Shown one piece after another: positions 24,445 to 38,004 of a DNA stretch of 64,000 nt (the stretch's first letter is position 1; each line of letters begins with the position of its first letter). A program made the translations under genes and the position numbers. The DNA comes from Apostichopus japonicus (lineage: Eukaryota > Echinodermata > Holothuroidea > Aspidochirotida > Stichopodidae): positions 18,160,001 to 18,224,000 of the forward strand of contig NC_092580.1 in NCBI RefSeq assembly GCF_037975245.1, written 5' to 3'. The notes under the pieces were generated by a model. The model ran no database searches. It saw nothing but the letters and a program-made list of their open reading frames with translations, and was not told where the DNA came from.

Positions 24445-24714
24445 CAGGCGCGGATCGAGGTGAGGGGGTGAACACCACTCCTTTCCAACCCCAGACATTA
24501 AAAGTGATTATTAGCACAGCCTTGCGTGTTGACCTAATTATAGTCCTAATTTATAGACTTAAAACTGCATCCGCCGATGAACCATTTGATATCAAACAAA
24601 TTAAAATATTTTCTTAGGTAGGACCCCCATGCAGAGCCCCCTCCATGCATGGAGTCTGATTCAACGACCTCATAGCCAAATCTCCTGCTTTGTAAAATTC
24701 GGGATCCGCCCCTG
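24445..24714. mobile_element. 270-bp miniature transposon, 5-bp target duplication CAGAG
   Basis: The left end CAGGCGCGGATC and right end (reverse complement) CAGGGGCGGATC match at 11 of 12 bases. CAGAG flanks both sides (24440-24444 and 24715-24719). Termini and duplication length agree with the large composite element at 12452-16410, so the two probably belong to one family. No coding capacity. Confidence 0.7.
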
Positions 24715-24719
24715 CAGAG

Positions 24720-27501
24720 GTGTACCTTGGAATACGGGAGGAAAGCATGGGATGGGGTGGTGATGGGGAGGTAGTGCAAACGCATTATTGTAGTTGCTAA
24801 ACAATGCGCTATTCATATATTCTTCTTCAGTCACACGCGGGTGGGTGGTAGTAATTGTAGTGCGCGTGCGCGCTTCAATATTGGCATTATACTGGCCAAG
24901 TGAACAATACATAAATGACTGGAAGTTGAAACTTAAAGTTTCATATAGCCTAGTCTCTGTACATTTGCAGTTTCCGCAGAGGCTACCTGCGTGGCCAACT
25001 TATTCTGAGCCTGTCACGGTGCACACAAGTGCCCTCACTTTCTAGGTACATGACCATACTCCCTGTTGTGTTGTCCACTCAAAAAAATACCACTGTTCGG
25101 AACAACCGAAAAGTTCTTCCTAATACTGCAAGCATTTCACGCGCACTACAATACTGCGCAGTTTGCAGACAAATACAGTTCTAGTTGATAGTTCAGTTCT
25201 CTATACGATGCAATGTTGCAGGAGTCAGCAGGGCCCGGTTTACCCACCATTGGCCTACACGAACTTGAAAAGACTTGAACAAATTTGTGGCTCGAAAACA
25301 TTTGTGGCACACTTGCCCATGTTAATAACACAGTTACTAAACTCAGTCATTCTTGTTCAGTTAAGTTGTATACCTCTGTCGCCGTGGTGACATAATGAAT
25401 GTCTCAGGTATACAATCTATCGCCAAATTGTAAACAAATTTCTTTCTTCCGTTTATAGCTTAATAGTTTGATATGGAGTCTATAAATGAAAGAACTCTTT
25501 TGGTATCGTCAGTTTGTATGAACGGTCGCAAATGACTATATGAATATTCAAACATCACGTGACAATAGTAATAATTTATGATGGATATTTCTGATATTCA
25601 TCATGTTACTACTATACAGTCCTGACGAAGTGATTCCAAGAATGGGATCGGTATCTAAGCCGTTTGTTGAGATTCCCTATACATAATTCTCACAGAACAA
25701 AAAAATCACATTTGTTCAGATTAGTTAGCTATTCGCATATATACTTATACATTAACGTGGTAGGTAAAATACCTACTTCTACTATATTCGCGAAAAGTCG
25801 ATGGAAACGGAAAAAGACATGACTGTTCAATGCCTATGACGTCATGTAAACTTCATCGAAGGAAACGACAAAAGTAAAATCGACTCCCTCTCGTCATCAT
25901 TGCGTTTACGAATGAATAAATGTGATGGACATGCGTAGATGGGATTGAGGCCTCGTTTTGTGGCAATGCGCATATATCATTTGTGTTGTTCGTGTTCAGT
26001 TCCTGTAATCATGAGAATGTTCTCTCTTCTTTCTTGTTTGTTTGTTTCTTTTGTTCTTAATTTCTTTCTTTCTTCCTCTGCATAATTTCGCAACCTTCTT
26101 TCTGTAACATGTCAAGGCAATTAGTTGCCCTCGGTATATAAACAAACGGATATACATATATGATATTTTTTTCTTGTCTTGTAACAAACATCCATTAATC
26201 CTTACAAAAATCAAGACAGCCACACATGTTTTTCTTGCAGTTAGCAAAAACCATTGTCTTCAACATATTTTATTCATTAAGGAATGATAGTTTTTCTGTC
26301 AATAATTTATGACATGCATATGCACAAGCATAATGCCTATTAATTAACAGTATGCATTACGATGGCTCCGCATGGGAGAATCAAGCTCAATCACCATACA
26401 TGATAAGGATAATAAACCATGGTTGTTGAACACCAGCCAAATCGGAGAATTAGTCAGTATCGCTGTTCGTTCCTATATCGGAAAATAAGCCCGGGCTCCG
26501 AAAGTCCTATGTCAGGACCATTACTGTATTGACTTAGGTTGTGCATATTTAGCTACAGCGAAGGCCCTCCTATATACAACATCTCTAAATATAGCCTTGA
26601 GTCCTTCGTTAATTTTTCTTGCAAAATTAAAAATATTTTAAGATGTTAAACATCTATTTTTGACACTCAAATGCAATCACTGAATGCCAATGGAATTTAC
26701 TTTGATATATCTATAGCAAAGAAATGCGCAAGCCCATTGACTGAACCCCTACATAATCATGAACTGGTATGTTGAAAGAAAATTTGGGTTTGAGAACGGG
26801 CATACCGTTTGTTTAGACAGATATTTTTGAGGGGGTGGAAAGGAAGCTATATATTTCTTAAATGTAAGTAATGATACTTATCTGGTTTGATGGGGTATCA
26901 AAATATATTTTACAGTAATACAGCCTAATGAAAACTCTCACGAACACACACGCATACCGACATAAATGATAAACATTATTTACATTTCAAAAACAATTAC
27001 AAGAAACAAGCAAACAAATATACTAACACAAATACTGTCCCATAATATTTAAATTTGTTATTTTACTTTTCAAGCGGTCGCCAGTCCAATGAAATAAACG
27101 TTTCACTAACTCAGTCAAATAAGATAAAATATAAATAATTAATTAATAACAATGCATAAGAAAATATAGAAAATGGAAATTATCGATCATCTATACAAGT
27201 CATGTCTATGACGAAAAAAAAAAAAAAAAGTAATTTCAAGCTTATCAAGTCTGTACTTTCCTGTTTGCTCCCAGAGGTTACAGAGATAAAGCCTCCCAAC
27301 ACACATACGTTATCACTCAAGATCCATAGACGTAAATGCAAAGTGACTCTTTGTAACCTCAACGAAAAAACCCACACACGCTGTGCAGTATATCACCATT
27401 TCTATTCCAAAGCCATGGGACACTAAGATAATGACATTCACATCAATATAGTTTCAAACGTGGTGAAAAATATGAAAATGAAAGGCAGTATAGAGTAGGC
27501 C

Positions 27502-27502
<1 letters not shown>
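24720..27502. other. Intergenic, nothing recognised
   Basis: Nearly 2.8 kb of unique AT-rich sequence. Open frames are short and without motifs. Confidence 0.5.
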
Positions 27503-27706
<204 letters not shown>

Positions 27707-27744
27707 AACCAGTAATGACTTGGAAAATCCATAACATTGAAAAA

Positions 27745-27795
27745 ACTTCCAGCCTCCACCGGGATTGAAACCCGGGTCTCCTGCTTTATAAATAT
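27745..27795 (-). repeat. Possible tRNA-like SINE fragment
   Basis: On the minus strand, CCGGGTTTCAATCCCGG forms a perfect 5-bp T-arm stem with a 7-base loop and resembles a box B with one extra T. No full cloverleaf is seen. Confidence 0.35.
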
Positions 27796-28904
27796 CGAAA
27801 CTTAATTAGATAAATGTCAATAAAACGTCTTTGTGTTTTTCTTTATTTAATTTCCATTAATTAGTTTATTATTTTATCTTTTTTACCTTTTCTCTTCTGT
27901 TGAAATTACAACTGGCGTCAAATGTTTCGACATAGATTATTCGATACTGCTAAACCCATCGAGATGCCGCTCTAATGATTAAAACTGGTGCGATATAACA
28001 ACATGCAGGAACAACAGACTCATTGATTTTAGTTAATTAAATGCATCAGTATGCTATTACTATTGCGGAGGTACACAACACACTTAAAATAGCGTATCAG
28101 ATATGTGAAATACAATGTTAAAGTGAAAGTCATTCTCGTTTCTAACTCTTGTAAAGGGTATATAAACATTTCATAAAATATGAAGAAGGAACAAGTGTGT
28201 AGTTGCCCGTGTCCGTGAAATGTTATGTTAGTTATATTAGGATGAGGAATCTGGCTTGTAATTGTTTGATTGTCATTTTGCTATAAAATTTAGAGGAAGT
28301 TTTCAACGATTGCAATCAACTTGATTTCACCTGAAGATCAATTTAAACGGCATATAATAACTATATGCAGCCAAATGGTTGTACCGATACACATATAGAT
28401 CTCCTATAGTTATGATGAGGGGGCCATTCAGTTATGTGTGACTATATTGCATGACTTGATCTTAAAAATAACAAAGTCATAAATATAGCAACAACACAAA
28501 CTAACAGCTTCAATATAATTATAACCTGCAATACGGTCTTGCCATGGATGTTTTCTTTGCGCTGGTCACGTTCACACTGAGAAAGGTCACCCTAGCCCCT
28601 CTGAGATATTTTCTTTTTTATGAGGTTAACAGATATTTTGTCGCAAGAGGTTGGCTCTATGTGGCTTTGACTTATTGATGACACTCGTTTAATTACATGG
28701 AGCTGATGTGGTGTATCAAAATGAAGCAATTTTGGCCGTTCATGATCGGTTATCCAGAACTCTTACGATACAGTTTCATATGCCAGAAGATTGCTTCGGT
28801 CGAACGGACTTTCATCTTTATTTAGACTTTTAGCCAGAGAGAATATTATTTTGAATAGGGAAAGAAGATATATAAAAAAAAAATCAGAATCAGCTTCGCG
28901 TTAT
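27796..28904. other. Intergenic, nothing recognised
   Basis: Unique AT-rich sequence without a credible gene or repeat. Confidence 0.5.
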
Positions 28905-29077
28905 GTAATAATAATAATAGTAGTAGTAGTAGTAGTAGTAGTACCGTAGTAGTAGTAGTAGTGGTAGTAGCAGTAGTAGTAGTAGTAGTAGTAGTAGTAA
29001 TAGTAGTAGTAATAATAATAATAATAATAACAATAATAATAATAATAATAATAATTATAATTATAATAATAATAATA
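28905..29077. repeat. (TAG)n/(TAA)n trinucleotide array
   Basis: TAA units lead into TAG/TGG units and back into TAA units. The poly-Val/Ile and poly-Thr/Leu frames on both strands are artefacts. Confidence 0.97.
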
Positions 29078-29727
29078 CACAGCAGGACATTAGGGTGTAC
29101 ATTCACCATTTTCCAAGTGTCACTGATCGAGGATATAGTTAGTGCACTTTGGTACGTGGGGACATTACACTAGGCAGAGTTATACAGTCTTGATGTCATA
29201 GTCCAAGACTGAAGAGTAACGTTGAGTGTTTATTTTTGTCTATGTAATACTCCTATTGAATTCTGTGTTTCATCTGAGGAACTGACATTATATGATCTAA
29301 ATGTTTGACTATAGGTAGTCCAACCACTTTGATTGATTAGTCTCAGATGATCGAAGCATCATTTCTCAACAATTCAATGTGACTATGGAAGTATAGAACC
29401 GATGTTGTTGCTGTTTGTAACAACATATCAACGTTAATTTTGTACGTAACGGTAGTGTCTTCAAGTGAACTTATATGTAGTCGTGACGTCACAAACTCAA
29501 CCAGCTGTCTTAATCAAACGCAATTAGCTGTAAATAATAACAACCCGCGACCACATTTCTACGCATCTTTACTTCCACTGGCTATATGCGTGCCATAAAG
29601 GCGACAGTTTGAACAGATCAGTAAAGGCTAAATGTATAAATATACATCCTTAAGTTTAACCGAATGTCTAAAGGTTGCCTCCTCGGGGAAGTAGGAAACG
29701 GAAGATGGCTCACTGGGAGAGTAAGCT
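29078..29727. other. Intergenic, nothing recognised
   Basis: Unique sequence without features. Confidence 0.5.
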
Positions 29728-29753
29728 TATATATATGTTTATATGTATGTATG

Positions 29754-29813
<60 letters not shown>
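29728..29813. repeat. (TATG)n(TA)n microsatellite
   Basis: A few TATG tetranucleotides are followed by about 28 TA units. Confidence 0.97.
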
Positions 29814-29815
<2 letters not shown>

Positions 29816-30289
29816 CACACCTTGTTAATGAAGTAAAACAAAAAACAATGTAATTTGAAGCTTGAACAGAGCAAAGCAGGTACAAAGCATGTAGGGTTGA
29901 ATTGGCAAGTAGTTGTATGAACGCGTAACTTATGATATTCATTGTACGAAGCTGAAAAAAAAGATTGGCAATTGACATTAAGCCACGAAATAAAGAGAAA
30001 CACAACCATTGTTTTTTAGTTTAGTTTATCAGACAATATTCTACTGCACTATCTATACTGACAGAATGGTAACAATACATTTATTATCAAGTTAAGGTTA
30101 TAACGTTCCAATGTAATACAATTTTTCATCATGATCTAGATAAGATGGTTAGCATCTCACACTCGGTTGAAAATATAGCATTCGAAAATTATATTACACC
30201 CACTGAGCTGAAATATATACACTGCCACATTCGTAAACATGCCATACGTTAATACGTCAGCGAATTGAAAGATATCTGTAGCAGTGTTG

Positions 30290-30720
30290 TAAACCAATTC
30301 ATTTCTTAGTCAAGTCAAGTGACATGTCAGTTCTACTCAAGCCGAAATCAAGTCACAAGTTATTTTGCTTAAGTCAAGTCACATGTCATATTCATACTAG
30401 ATAAGTATAGGCCTAACGCAAATCAACAGCTTATGCACCTTTGTGAAATGATCGATGCTGCGGTCCCGGTGGATGATCTGTATCATTGGACTCCAGCTGC
30501 AATGCTATTAGGCAAGTAAATTTGACAACATTAATTTCGAGCATTGCACAAAAACTGAACGTTATTCTACACCAAGTCACTTATATGCAACTCAAGTCGC
30601 AAGTCACTTGATTTTATCGCCAGTCATGTCAAGAGTCATTTGTCTGCAAGTCATGTCAAGTCACACAAGAAAAAGCAAATTGTGACTCGAGTCCAGCGGT
30701 CATTGGCCACAGTCCACAAC
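30290..30720. repeat. Dispersed repeat built of CAAGTCA words
   Basis: The words AGTCAAGTCA, CAAGTCACATGTCA, GTCATGTCAAG and CAAGTCACAAG recur irregularly at both ends of a 430-bp segment, with a unique core around 30400-30540. This is not a simple tandem array. Class unknown. Confidence 0.55.
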
Positions 30721-30823
30721 ACTTGTAGGACTATGATACATTACTAGTTATAACATAATCAAATTAACTAAATTGTGTTGAATGGTATAAATAGAATGTA
30801 ATTAATGTTTCCAACAATTTTAA

Positions 30824-30824
<1 letters not shown>

Positions 30825-30893
<69 letters not shown>
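30825..30893. repeat. (TA)n microsatellite
   Basis: About 34 TA dinucleotides. Confidence 0.98.
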
Positions 30894-30897
<4 letters not shown>

Positions 30898-31019
30898 ATG
30901 CTTTGTTATGTAAAATATAAGTTCACTAGTAAAGCTACTGAACAGCATTGCTATGAGAGTTTTAATAGCGATCAGTAAAGAAAATATACAAGAAATATAT
31001 AAACATAGGCGGACTTGTA

Positions 31020-31240
31020 GTGAGTACATACTCGTACTCGTTGCACTCCAGCATAGTTAGCTGTACTCATATACTTGTGGGATACCTCAGTGATTTGTAC
31101 TCGAATGTATTTGGAAATCTAGTACCGAATAAACATATACTAGTACAAGATTAACTACTTGCATACTCGAGCTTAAAGCTTCGTTCTACTACCAGGGAGA
31201 GGGGAGGGGTCAACTTGTACACGGACTCCACGCTAGTGTA
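31020..31240 (+). repeat. Dispersed repeat rich in TACTCG words (copy 2)
   Basis: It shares ordered words with 4960-5115: TGTACTCG, ATACTAGTACAAGATTA and CATACTCGAGCTTAAA. See copy 1. Confidence 0.6.
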
Positions 31241-31494
31241 TTCGTACAACAATCCCGGTATGTAATATGCGATTTCAACCAACATTTCAAACATACACTC
31301 AGCCACTATATAGTCTAATAAATATTGTCGATTATTCTGAAGTTCATGTGATCCTAGAAAACTGCTCGGTGATTCCGACGGGAGCTTTGGCCAGATTAAT
31401 GTACAAATCCGAATATAATAAAATATCTACCTACAAATGCCTTTACAGTGTTTATACAGTTAACCGTACCGATCAGTAAGCCGTGTATGCTAAA

Positions 31495-31993
31495 CCTTCC
31501 GTAGGAATAGATCCGCATCCTGATTATATAGATATGCGAACAGGTTCACACATCGATTACACAAGTAACGAACAGGTCCGCATACCGATTATACAGGTCG
31601 GTGAACAGGGTCCACACACAGATTATATAGGTCTGCGAATAGGTCCACACACCGATTATACTGACAGGTCTGCGAACAGGTCCACACATCGATTATATAG
31701 GTCTGCGAACAGATCCACATACCGACTATGCAGGTCTACGAACTGATCTGCATACCGATTATAGAGGTCTGCGAACAGGTTCACACACCGATTATAGAGG
31801 TCTGCGAACAGGTCCACATACCGATTATACAGGTCTGCGAATAGGTCCACACATCGATTATATAGGTCTGCGAACAGATCCACATACCGACTATGCAGGT
31901 CTACGAACTGATCTGCACACCGATTATAGAGGTCTGCGAACAGGTCCACATACCGATTATACAGGTCTGCGAATAGGTCCACACACCGTGTAA
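31495..31993. repeat. 33-bp minisatellite with 165-bp higher-order repeat
   Basis: About 15 copies of a unit reading AGGTCTGCGAACAGGTCCAC then ATACCGATTATAC. A run of five units starting at ACATCGATTA (31686) recurs 165 bp later (31851) with the same diagnostic variants (CTACGAACTGATCTGC), a true higher-order repeat. Because 33 is 11 codons, both strands read as 11-residue protein repeats. I regard these as fortuitous, since the frames drift at the edges. Confidence 0.92.
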
Positions 31994-34029
31994 GCAGGTG
32001 TAGGTCTAGATCCTTAAACCCGTAGTAATTTCAATAAAGTTTGACTAATTGCGATATGTTTCAACTAAATCTGTATGAATCTGCATGAACACTGATGAAG
32101 GTTACCATCGTCTACTCCTTGAGAGAGATCCTCATTAAACTGAGTACGTCTTTGGGTCCTGGAGGTGAATGTGTAGTTGGGGGTAAAGGTTATGAGGGTG
32201 TGTGGATGAAGGCTTCCAAGGAGGGCGCTCTAAAAGTGATATCCTGCCTTTAAACTTCTCATCACAACGGTCGGCTGTAAGAAAGGAGAGAATACGAATT
32301 AACATATATTATAAATATATAATTGCCAATCCCTTTGATCCTGATTATGATCAGACGAATAAGCAATTAAAGTATCAGCAGCCTATCGCAACAACCCTCT
32401 ATCACAATAAACCCCCTCCCCCTCCCTACCATCCCCTCCCTACTATCCCTTCCCCTCCCCTCCTCGACAATGTCCTCCATAATGAAAGGCATTTACCGCC
32501 ACCAAAGCGAACCCTTGAGAGCATTTGCATGTCATTACATGAATAAGTTAGTTTCAACATGGAATGTTACCGTAGTATCGATTGTACCTGGGAGTAAAAA
32601 ACTCACTGCTGCTTACAGATACGGAACCAACCAATCACCAGTTGTACTTTGAGACTTCAAGCACTAATAACTCTACACACTAAAGTATATGTTGCGGTCG
32701 TACAAATGTTCCCTGCCATTAAACATACCTGCAGCAATTACACACACACATACATAACACACGCGCACAAACCCTGTCAGTTGGGGCCCTAATTGATCGA
32801 TTGGCAGTCATAAAAAGTTGACGTCAGTGATCAGTCTCTCAATGTCAAAAGGGATGATTATCCCGCTGAGCCACCGAACATGTCATTAAAATCTTTGCAT
32901 TGAAAATTTACACAACTCTCAACGACAACAGCAAGTTCATTATGCAGAGAATATTAACGGATTATAATGTAACAAGTAGGCCAATTTATATATATATATA
33001 TATTATGAAAAGTTAGGGCGATGAAATCAGGGCCCCGACGCTGCGAAGCGGGGGGGGGGAGGGGGGGTATCAGTGGAACATACTCTGACGTCTGCCTCCC
33101 CTCCCCCTCCTGAAAACTCAAACATGTGTTGGAATCACACAGATAATGAAAACATTGCATTTTATTGGCGCATTTTCTTTCGTCCATGATGAGATCTATA
33201 CAATAGCATGTACTTCGTTGATTAGTAATATTCACCAGCTTCCTCCTCTGCAGTGTATCTATATACGCCGACTGCTATTTTTAGCCGGCCTCAGGGGGTC
33301 CGATCAGTGAAAGGGAACGACAACCCACAGACCATTGCAGCAACGTAACAGCTCTATAGGATATAAAAAGACCCGCAACATGAATTTAGGGCTATATCAT
33401 GCCGAGCAAACCCCGATACTGTCTAGAGTGAGTCGAGGGTATAGTACAAGCTTATATATTGTATGAACTTGTCCTACAATCCGACTAAGCGGTATTTGTA
33501 TGAGTTTATGACGAGTATATATCTTCGATAGTTGTAATTTGAAGGGGGAAAAATAGGGTTTTGCAAAGAAAAGGAACAAATGGAGAAATTAATTTGTTGT
33601 TATTAGACCTAATTGCCTTACGCTAAGTGCTCGAAATTGTATCGAATTATAAACAACCAAAGTTTCAGACACTTGTAGTGATATTTGGAATACAGAGGCA
33701 GATAATTCTAATGCCGCTAAGACACTTGATTCCTTTAATATTATACCCTAGATCTTTTTTTCCTTCTTTTTTGGGGGGAGTGTCATGGTACAGTGCCACT
33801 CGTGAATCTTGTACAATCTGTAAGTATTTCAAAGTCAGTGCACTTAATTCTGCTTAGCATTACGTGTTGGTCGTTTTATAATCGCCGGATTACTTATCTG
33901 CGCGCCTTCCATGCACTTCTTGTACTTGCATCCCGGGTAGGGTCGTGGTGTTGTAGGTACGCCTCCCATGCACTTAAAATGTTGAAAACATGTTTCATAG
34001 CTCTGTGCGTATATGCCCTTGTGCTCACG
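31994..34029. other. Intergenic with C/G-rich runs
   Basis: No gene supported. It contains C-rich DNA at about 32408-32463, a short (CA)n at about 32740, a short TA run at 32985-33002, and a G-run/C-run pair (33048-33066 and 33097-33110) that could fold back. On the minus strand near 32875, TGGCTCAGCGGG resembles a polymerase III box A without a matching box B. Confidence 0.5.
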
Positions 34030-34475
34030 TATTAATGCGCGCAATTATCATTGCATTCACTCTTCCAAATATATACATGTCGCTGCCGTCACACTTCAAG
34101 GCTATGCGTATACCATCGCGCCCACACTTCAGGTTACGCATATACCCATTTACTCACGCCTCAAGTCTATGCATACAATTGCGCCCATACTTGACTATGC
34201 ATACCATAAACTTCAAGGCTATGCATACCCCTTTACTCATATCTCAAGGTTATACACGCCCTTTTTTGCACACTTCGAAGCCATAAACATATACCTGTTT
34301 CTCACACTTCAAGAGGCTGTACAAACCTTTGAATTATACTCCGAGGCTATGCAATCCCTTGTTCTTATATTTCAAACTTATGCAAAGTTATGCATATAAA
34401 CTTGTTTTCACACGTCAAGGAGATACGTACCCATGTACTAAGACATCAAGACTCACACACATGTATTATCAGCTC
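34030..34475. repeat. Degenerate 33-36 bp minisatellite
   Basis: About twelve diverged copies of a unit like CACACTTCAAGGCTATGCAT followed by ACCCATTTACT. The 128-codon frame across it reads the repeat and is not accepted as a gene. Confidence 0.8.
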
Positions 34476-35544
34476 GTGCACAAAGGTTGTATAGCATACC
34501 GTACGTTCATACCATTCTACAGAATTTCTACTTATGTCATCATGTAAGTATTACTTCCAGCCTCTCATCACGAACCAGAAGGTTTTCCTGTTACAACTAT
34601 ACTACCACGTACGAGCAGATAGCCATACTACGGAAAACTGGTGTAGATATAAAAAATAAAAAAAATATTTAAAAAAAAACCCCTTTATGACAGCCTGCTT
34701 CCCTGCACGTTAGCAGATATTCAATACTGTCCTAAAGGATTTCTGCTTGTCTTTGTTTATCTTTCGAGGCAAACGAACTCAACAATTCAGAGCTCTTATC
34801 AACTATGAGTGCTTCGTCGTAAATCTGTTTGCTTGCTCAAAACGTCACATGGTCAGGTCCCTTCCAAATTAAAATTTCGGTCATTTAATTCTCGAGACAC
34901 CTCGGAAATTTTTGTACTGACGCCATACAAAGTTAATGTCTTTACTTCAAGTGTCTATATAGTGGGGGGGGGGGGGAACCCTACATATTCATTAGTGATA
35001 TTCAAAGATCTTATTAGTATGAATGACTAGAACATGGGGCTCAAGAAAAGAAGAAATATGCAAAAAGAAAAAAAGAGAGGAGGGAAGACAAAAATTATAA
35101 TACATTTTTTAAAAAGTTGTGTGGTTGGATAGAAGGGCTTGTTAGAGGCAAATGATGATGATGGTCTATTTTTTTCTTCTATTTTATCAACTTTGTTATG
35201 GAAGATGACGGCGCATGTTACCTACACGCGTAGCTAAGAGTTTGATGCACTGATTTAAGCTTAATTTAACGGATAAAACTGTTAACAGAAACTGTAAATT
35301 GAGGAGAAAACGTATGTTTAACACGGATTGTGAAAATGTAAGTGGGGATGTACTTAAAAGAGTCAAACCTTACTACAGTTAGCAAAATCTGTCTTAACGC
35401 GTGCATGTAATCGATGAAGACTCTATTTGGGCGAGCGTTGAACACACATGTGGTAAGACACTATACTTGTTCAGATAGTTTATTTCGATAACACGCGATA
35501 CCATGTTTATAATATGTTGCTTCATGTGTGAATATGACAAACTT
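34476..35544. other. Intergenic, nothing recognised
   Basis: Unique sequence with one poly-G run (about 34963-34976). Confidence 0.5.
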
Positions 35545-36260
35545 AGAATAATAGTTGGCAAACTAACATTATCGATATCGTTATCAATGTTACTATAGAA
35601 TTATCGTCATCAATAGTGTTATCGATATAGATCAACATTATCGTTATCGTCATCACTATCGGTGTCGTTAGCAATACCATCAACATTATCGTTATCGTCA
35701 TAAGGCATCGTAATCAATGTAATTATAACTATCATTATCGTCATCAATACGGGAATCGTTATCAATATTATTACAACTTTCATTATCATCATGACTATAA
35801 ATCAACGTTATTACAAGTATAATTATCGTCATTAATACGGGTATCGTTATAATATTATTGCAATTATCATTATCGTCATCACTATCGGTATATTTAGCAA
35901 TACCATCAGCATTATCGTTATCGTCTTTATGTATCGTAATCAATGTTATTACAACTATCATTATCATCATCAATACGGGTAACGTTATCAATATTATTAC
36001 AAGTTTCGTTATCGTCGTCACAATCGGTATCGTTATCAATATTATTACAATTATCGTTATCGTCATCAATACGGGTATCGTTATCAATATTATAATAAAC
36101 TATTCTTATCGTCATCACTATCTGTGTCGTTATCAATATTAATACAACTATCGTTACCCTCGTCACAAGCGGTATGATGCCATCGTTAACAGTGTTATTG
36201 AACTATCGTTATAACCATCACTATCGATATCGTTATCAATATTAATTATTACAATTGTCG
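35545..36260. repeat. Degenerate ATCGTTATCGTCATCA minisatellite
   Basis: Variants of ATCGTTATCAATATTATTAC and ATCGTTATCGTCATCAATAC with GGGT alternate for about 700 bp at irregular spacing. The Asp/Asn-rich minus frames and Ile/Val-rich plus frames are artefacts. Confidence 0.88.
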
Positions 36261-37809
36261 TTACTTTTATCGTTATCATTATTGCAACCGTAACTGGTAT
36301 CCTTCACTTTATCGTTAAACGTGCATGCGCTGGGCTTGTGAATATAAATTCTTCTTGAAGTTATTATTCATCTGCCTCCAAAGGCTGTAATGGGGGAGAA
36401 AACATAATGTTGGCCATAAAAGATTACTATGAACACGTGATAACATGTTAAAAGTTATCAATTTCAATTAGTCATTTAAAAGTTCGTGCATATTTATGAA
36501 TAATATACAATTGCGTGCTTTGTAAATGCATGGAAGTATTGGTACGATATGCATATAACCTACGCGCTCTATACGGTGCAGCACGTATACACGACTGACG
36601 CTGCATATAAAAAAAACCTAGCCAGTCTATCACCAATGACACACAAGGAGGATAATGCATTTAAGACGCAGATTTTTTCCATATATGCCCTAGAGTAACA
36701 TTTCAGCCGTTTTATAGTTCTTCATTTGCATCAGCGACTGACGGAACTGTTTCAGAAAGTGTTTAGAAAGCTTTCATATCTAAATAAAAAAAAAACCTAT
36801 CACACACATTCTTTTATCTTTTAAGCATCACCTGAGGTGTTCATGCTAAGTTTGAAAGGGAAACATAGGAAAATAAAAAAACCCAGCTACGTGAAGGTTT
36901 CTTTAAATTATAAGAGCTATATTGACAAGGTTAGGGAATAGGGAGCGATTTATCTTAGTCAATGTATAGTAAGCCTCATCATGAGTGTTTGGACTCCCTG
37001 AAGATACACATTCGATGGAAAACGAAAGCAAACGCATCGGCAAAATGTTGGCCGAAAAGGGATGTAAATGTCGTTCAAGTAAGTCCATAAACGATCTTAT
37101 AATGAGACTCGGTATCAAACGGTCTTTAAAATGTCAGGTTTTCTGGAGACCTTGTATGAGGGAAGTGAATATGATAGTACCCCTCGCAATTACAAATACG
37201 AGAGCGCTTTCGGGCTAATATCTTTTTTCGAGGCCTTTTAGTGCTTTATTTTGGACAAAACCTCCGAGAAATCGTTCACCCTGTTGGCATATAGAGGGCA
37301 GCCAAGCATCAGTTTATCTGTAGAACTATTGGCTGTATATCATACTCCGAGTGAACGTCCATGAACCATTCGACGAATGAAGGATTGTAAAACATTGACG
37401 ATCAATCAAACTTAAAGATGGCGCTGCACCATAAGTTATGCGAAATAGTTTGGTAATTATGTTATGCGCATCAAAGTCATTTTGTGCTTACAGAAATATC
37501 TCAACTCCACACAATATTTTCAAAGTTCAACGCATTGTCACCATTTTTGGTAATGGCCACTGACACATACTGTTGCAAAGCACGCGCTCAAAATAATCCT
37601 TAATGATAACACAAAATAATAATAGATATTAACACGTTTCACCTTCAGTTTATAATGTTAAAATAGGTTGATGTGATTATGTTGGCTATGATGCATCTGC
37701 AGACATGCTATTTCATTTTTTCATATTGATTGAATATAGCGGCCTTAAGACAAATCCCCCACCTCCCCCCCCCCCCAACGCCATCTGTGTTCACTGCGAT
37801 GGACTAATA
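36261..37809. other. Region downstream of the minus-strand gene
   Basis: No further exon of the minus-strand gene and no strong poly(A) signal can be identified with confidence. A C-rich run lies at about 37757-37778. Confidence 0.45.
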
Positions 37810-38004
37810 TTACATACCGTAAGTCTTTGGTGGTTTCTTTCCTGCCTCTCTTTGGGCAGGAGGAGTCCTCTTCTTCTCTGAAGATGCTTGTTTTGGTGTC
37901 CGCTCTGCCGAGTTCTTTCTGGATGTCTTTGCCATTGCCTCTCGTGTGGCTTCGTTGTAGATACCCATTCCGATTTTGTAAGTTATGTTGATCCACTTAG
38001 TAGC
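37810..38004 (-). CDS. Exon 3 of the unrecognised minus-strand gene
   Basis: After a TTCTGTCATATTGCAG acceptor, 64 codons in phase 0 encode a short helix (WINITYKIGMGIYNEATREA) and the basic Pro-rich tail, ending at TAA. The codons before the stop contain G|GTATGT, a usable donor, so a splice continuing downstream is possible. Confidence 0.6.
   Translation of the reverse strand, partial: ATKWINITYKIGMGIYNEATREAMAKTSRKNSAERTPKQASSEKKRTPPAQREAGKKPPKTYGM

Noticed and set aside
31656-31982. 108-codon minus frame of 11-residue repeats (LFADLYNRYVD)
   Set aside because: It is produced by a 33-bp minisatellite; the opposite strand is equally open and there is no start context or flanking coding sequence.
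32202-32546. 114-codon plus frame with a Pro-rich segment
   Set aside because: The Pro-rich part is a C-rich simple tract and the remainder shows no coding signature.
34013-34399. 128-codon plus frame
   Set aside because: It follows a degenerate 33-36 bp minisatellite and its period, not a protein fold.
35698-36166. Asp/Asn-rich minus frames and Ile/Val-rich plus frames
   Set aside because: They result from the ATCGTTATCGTCATCA repeat; no gene structure.
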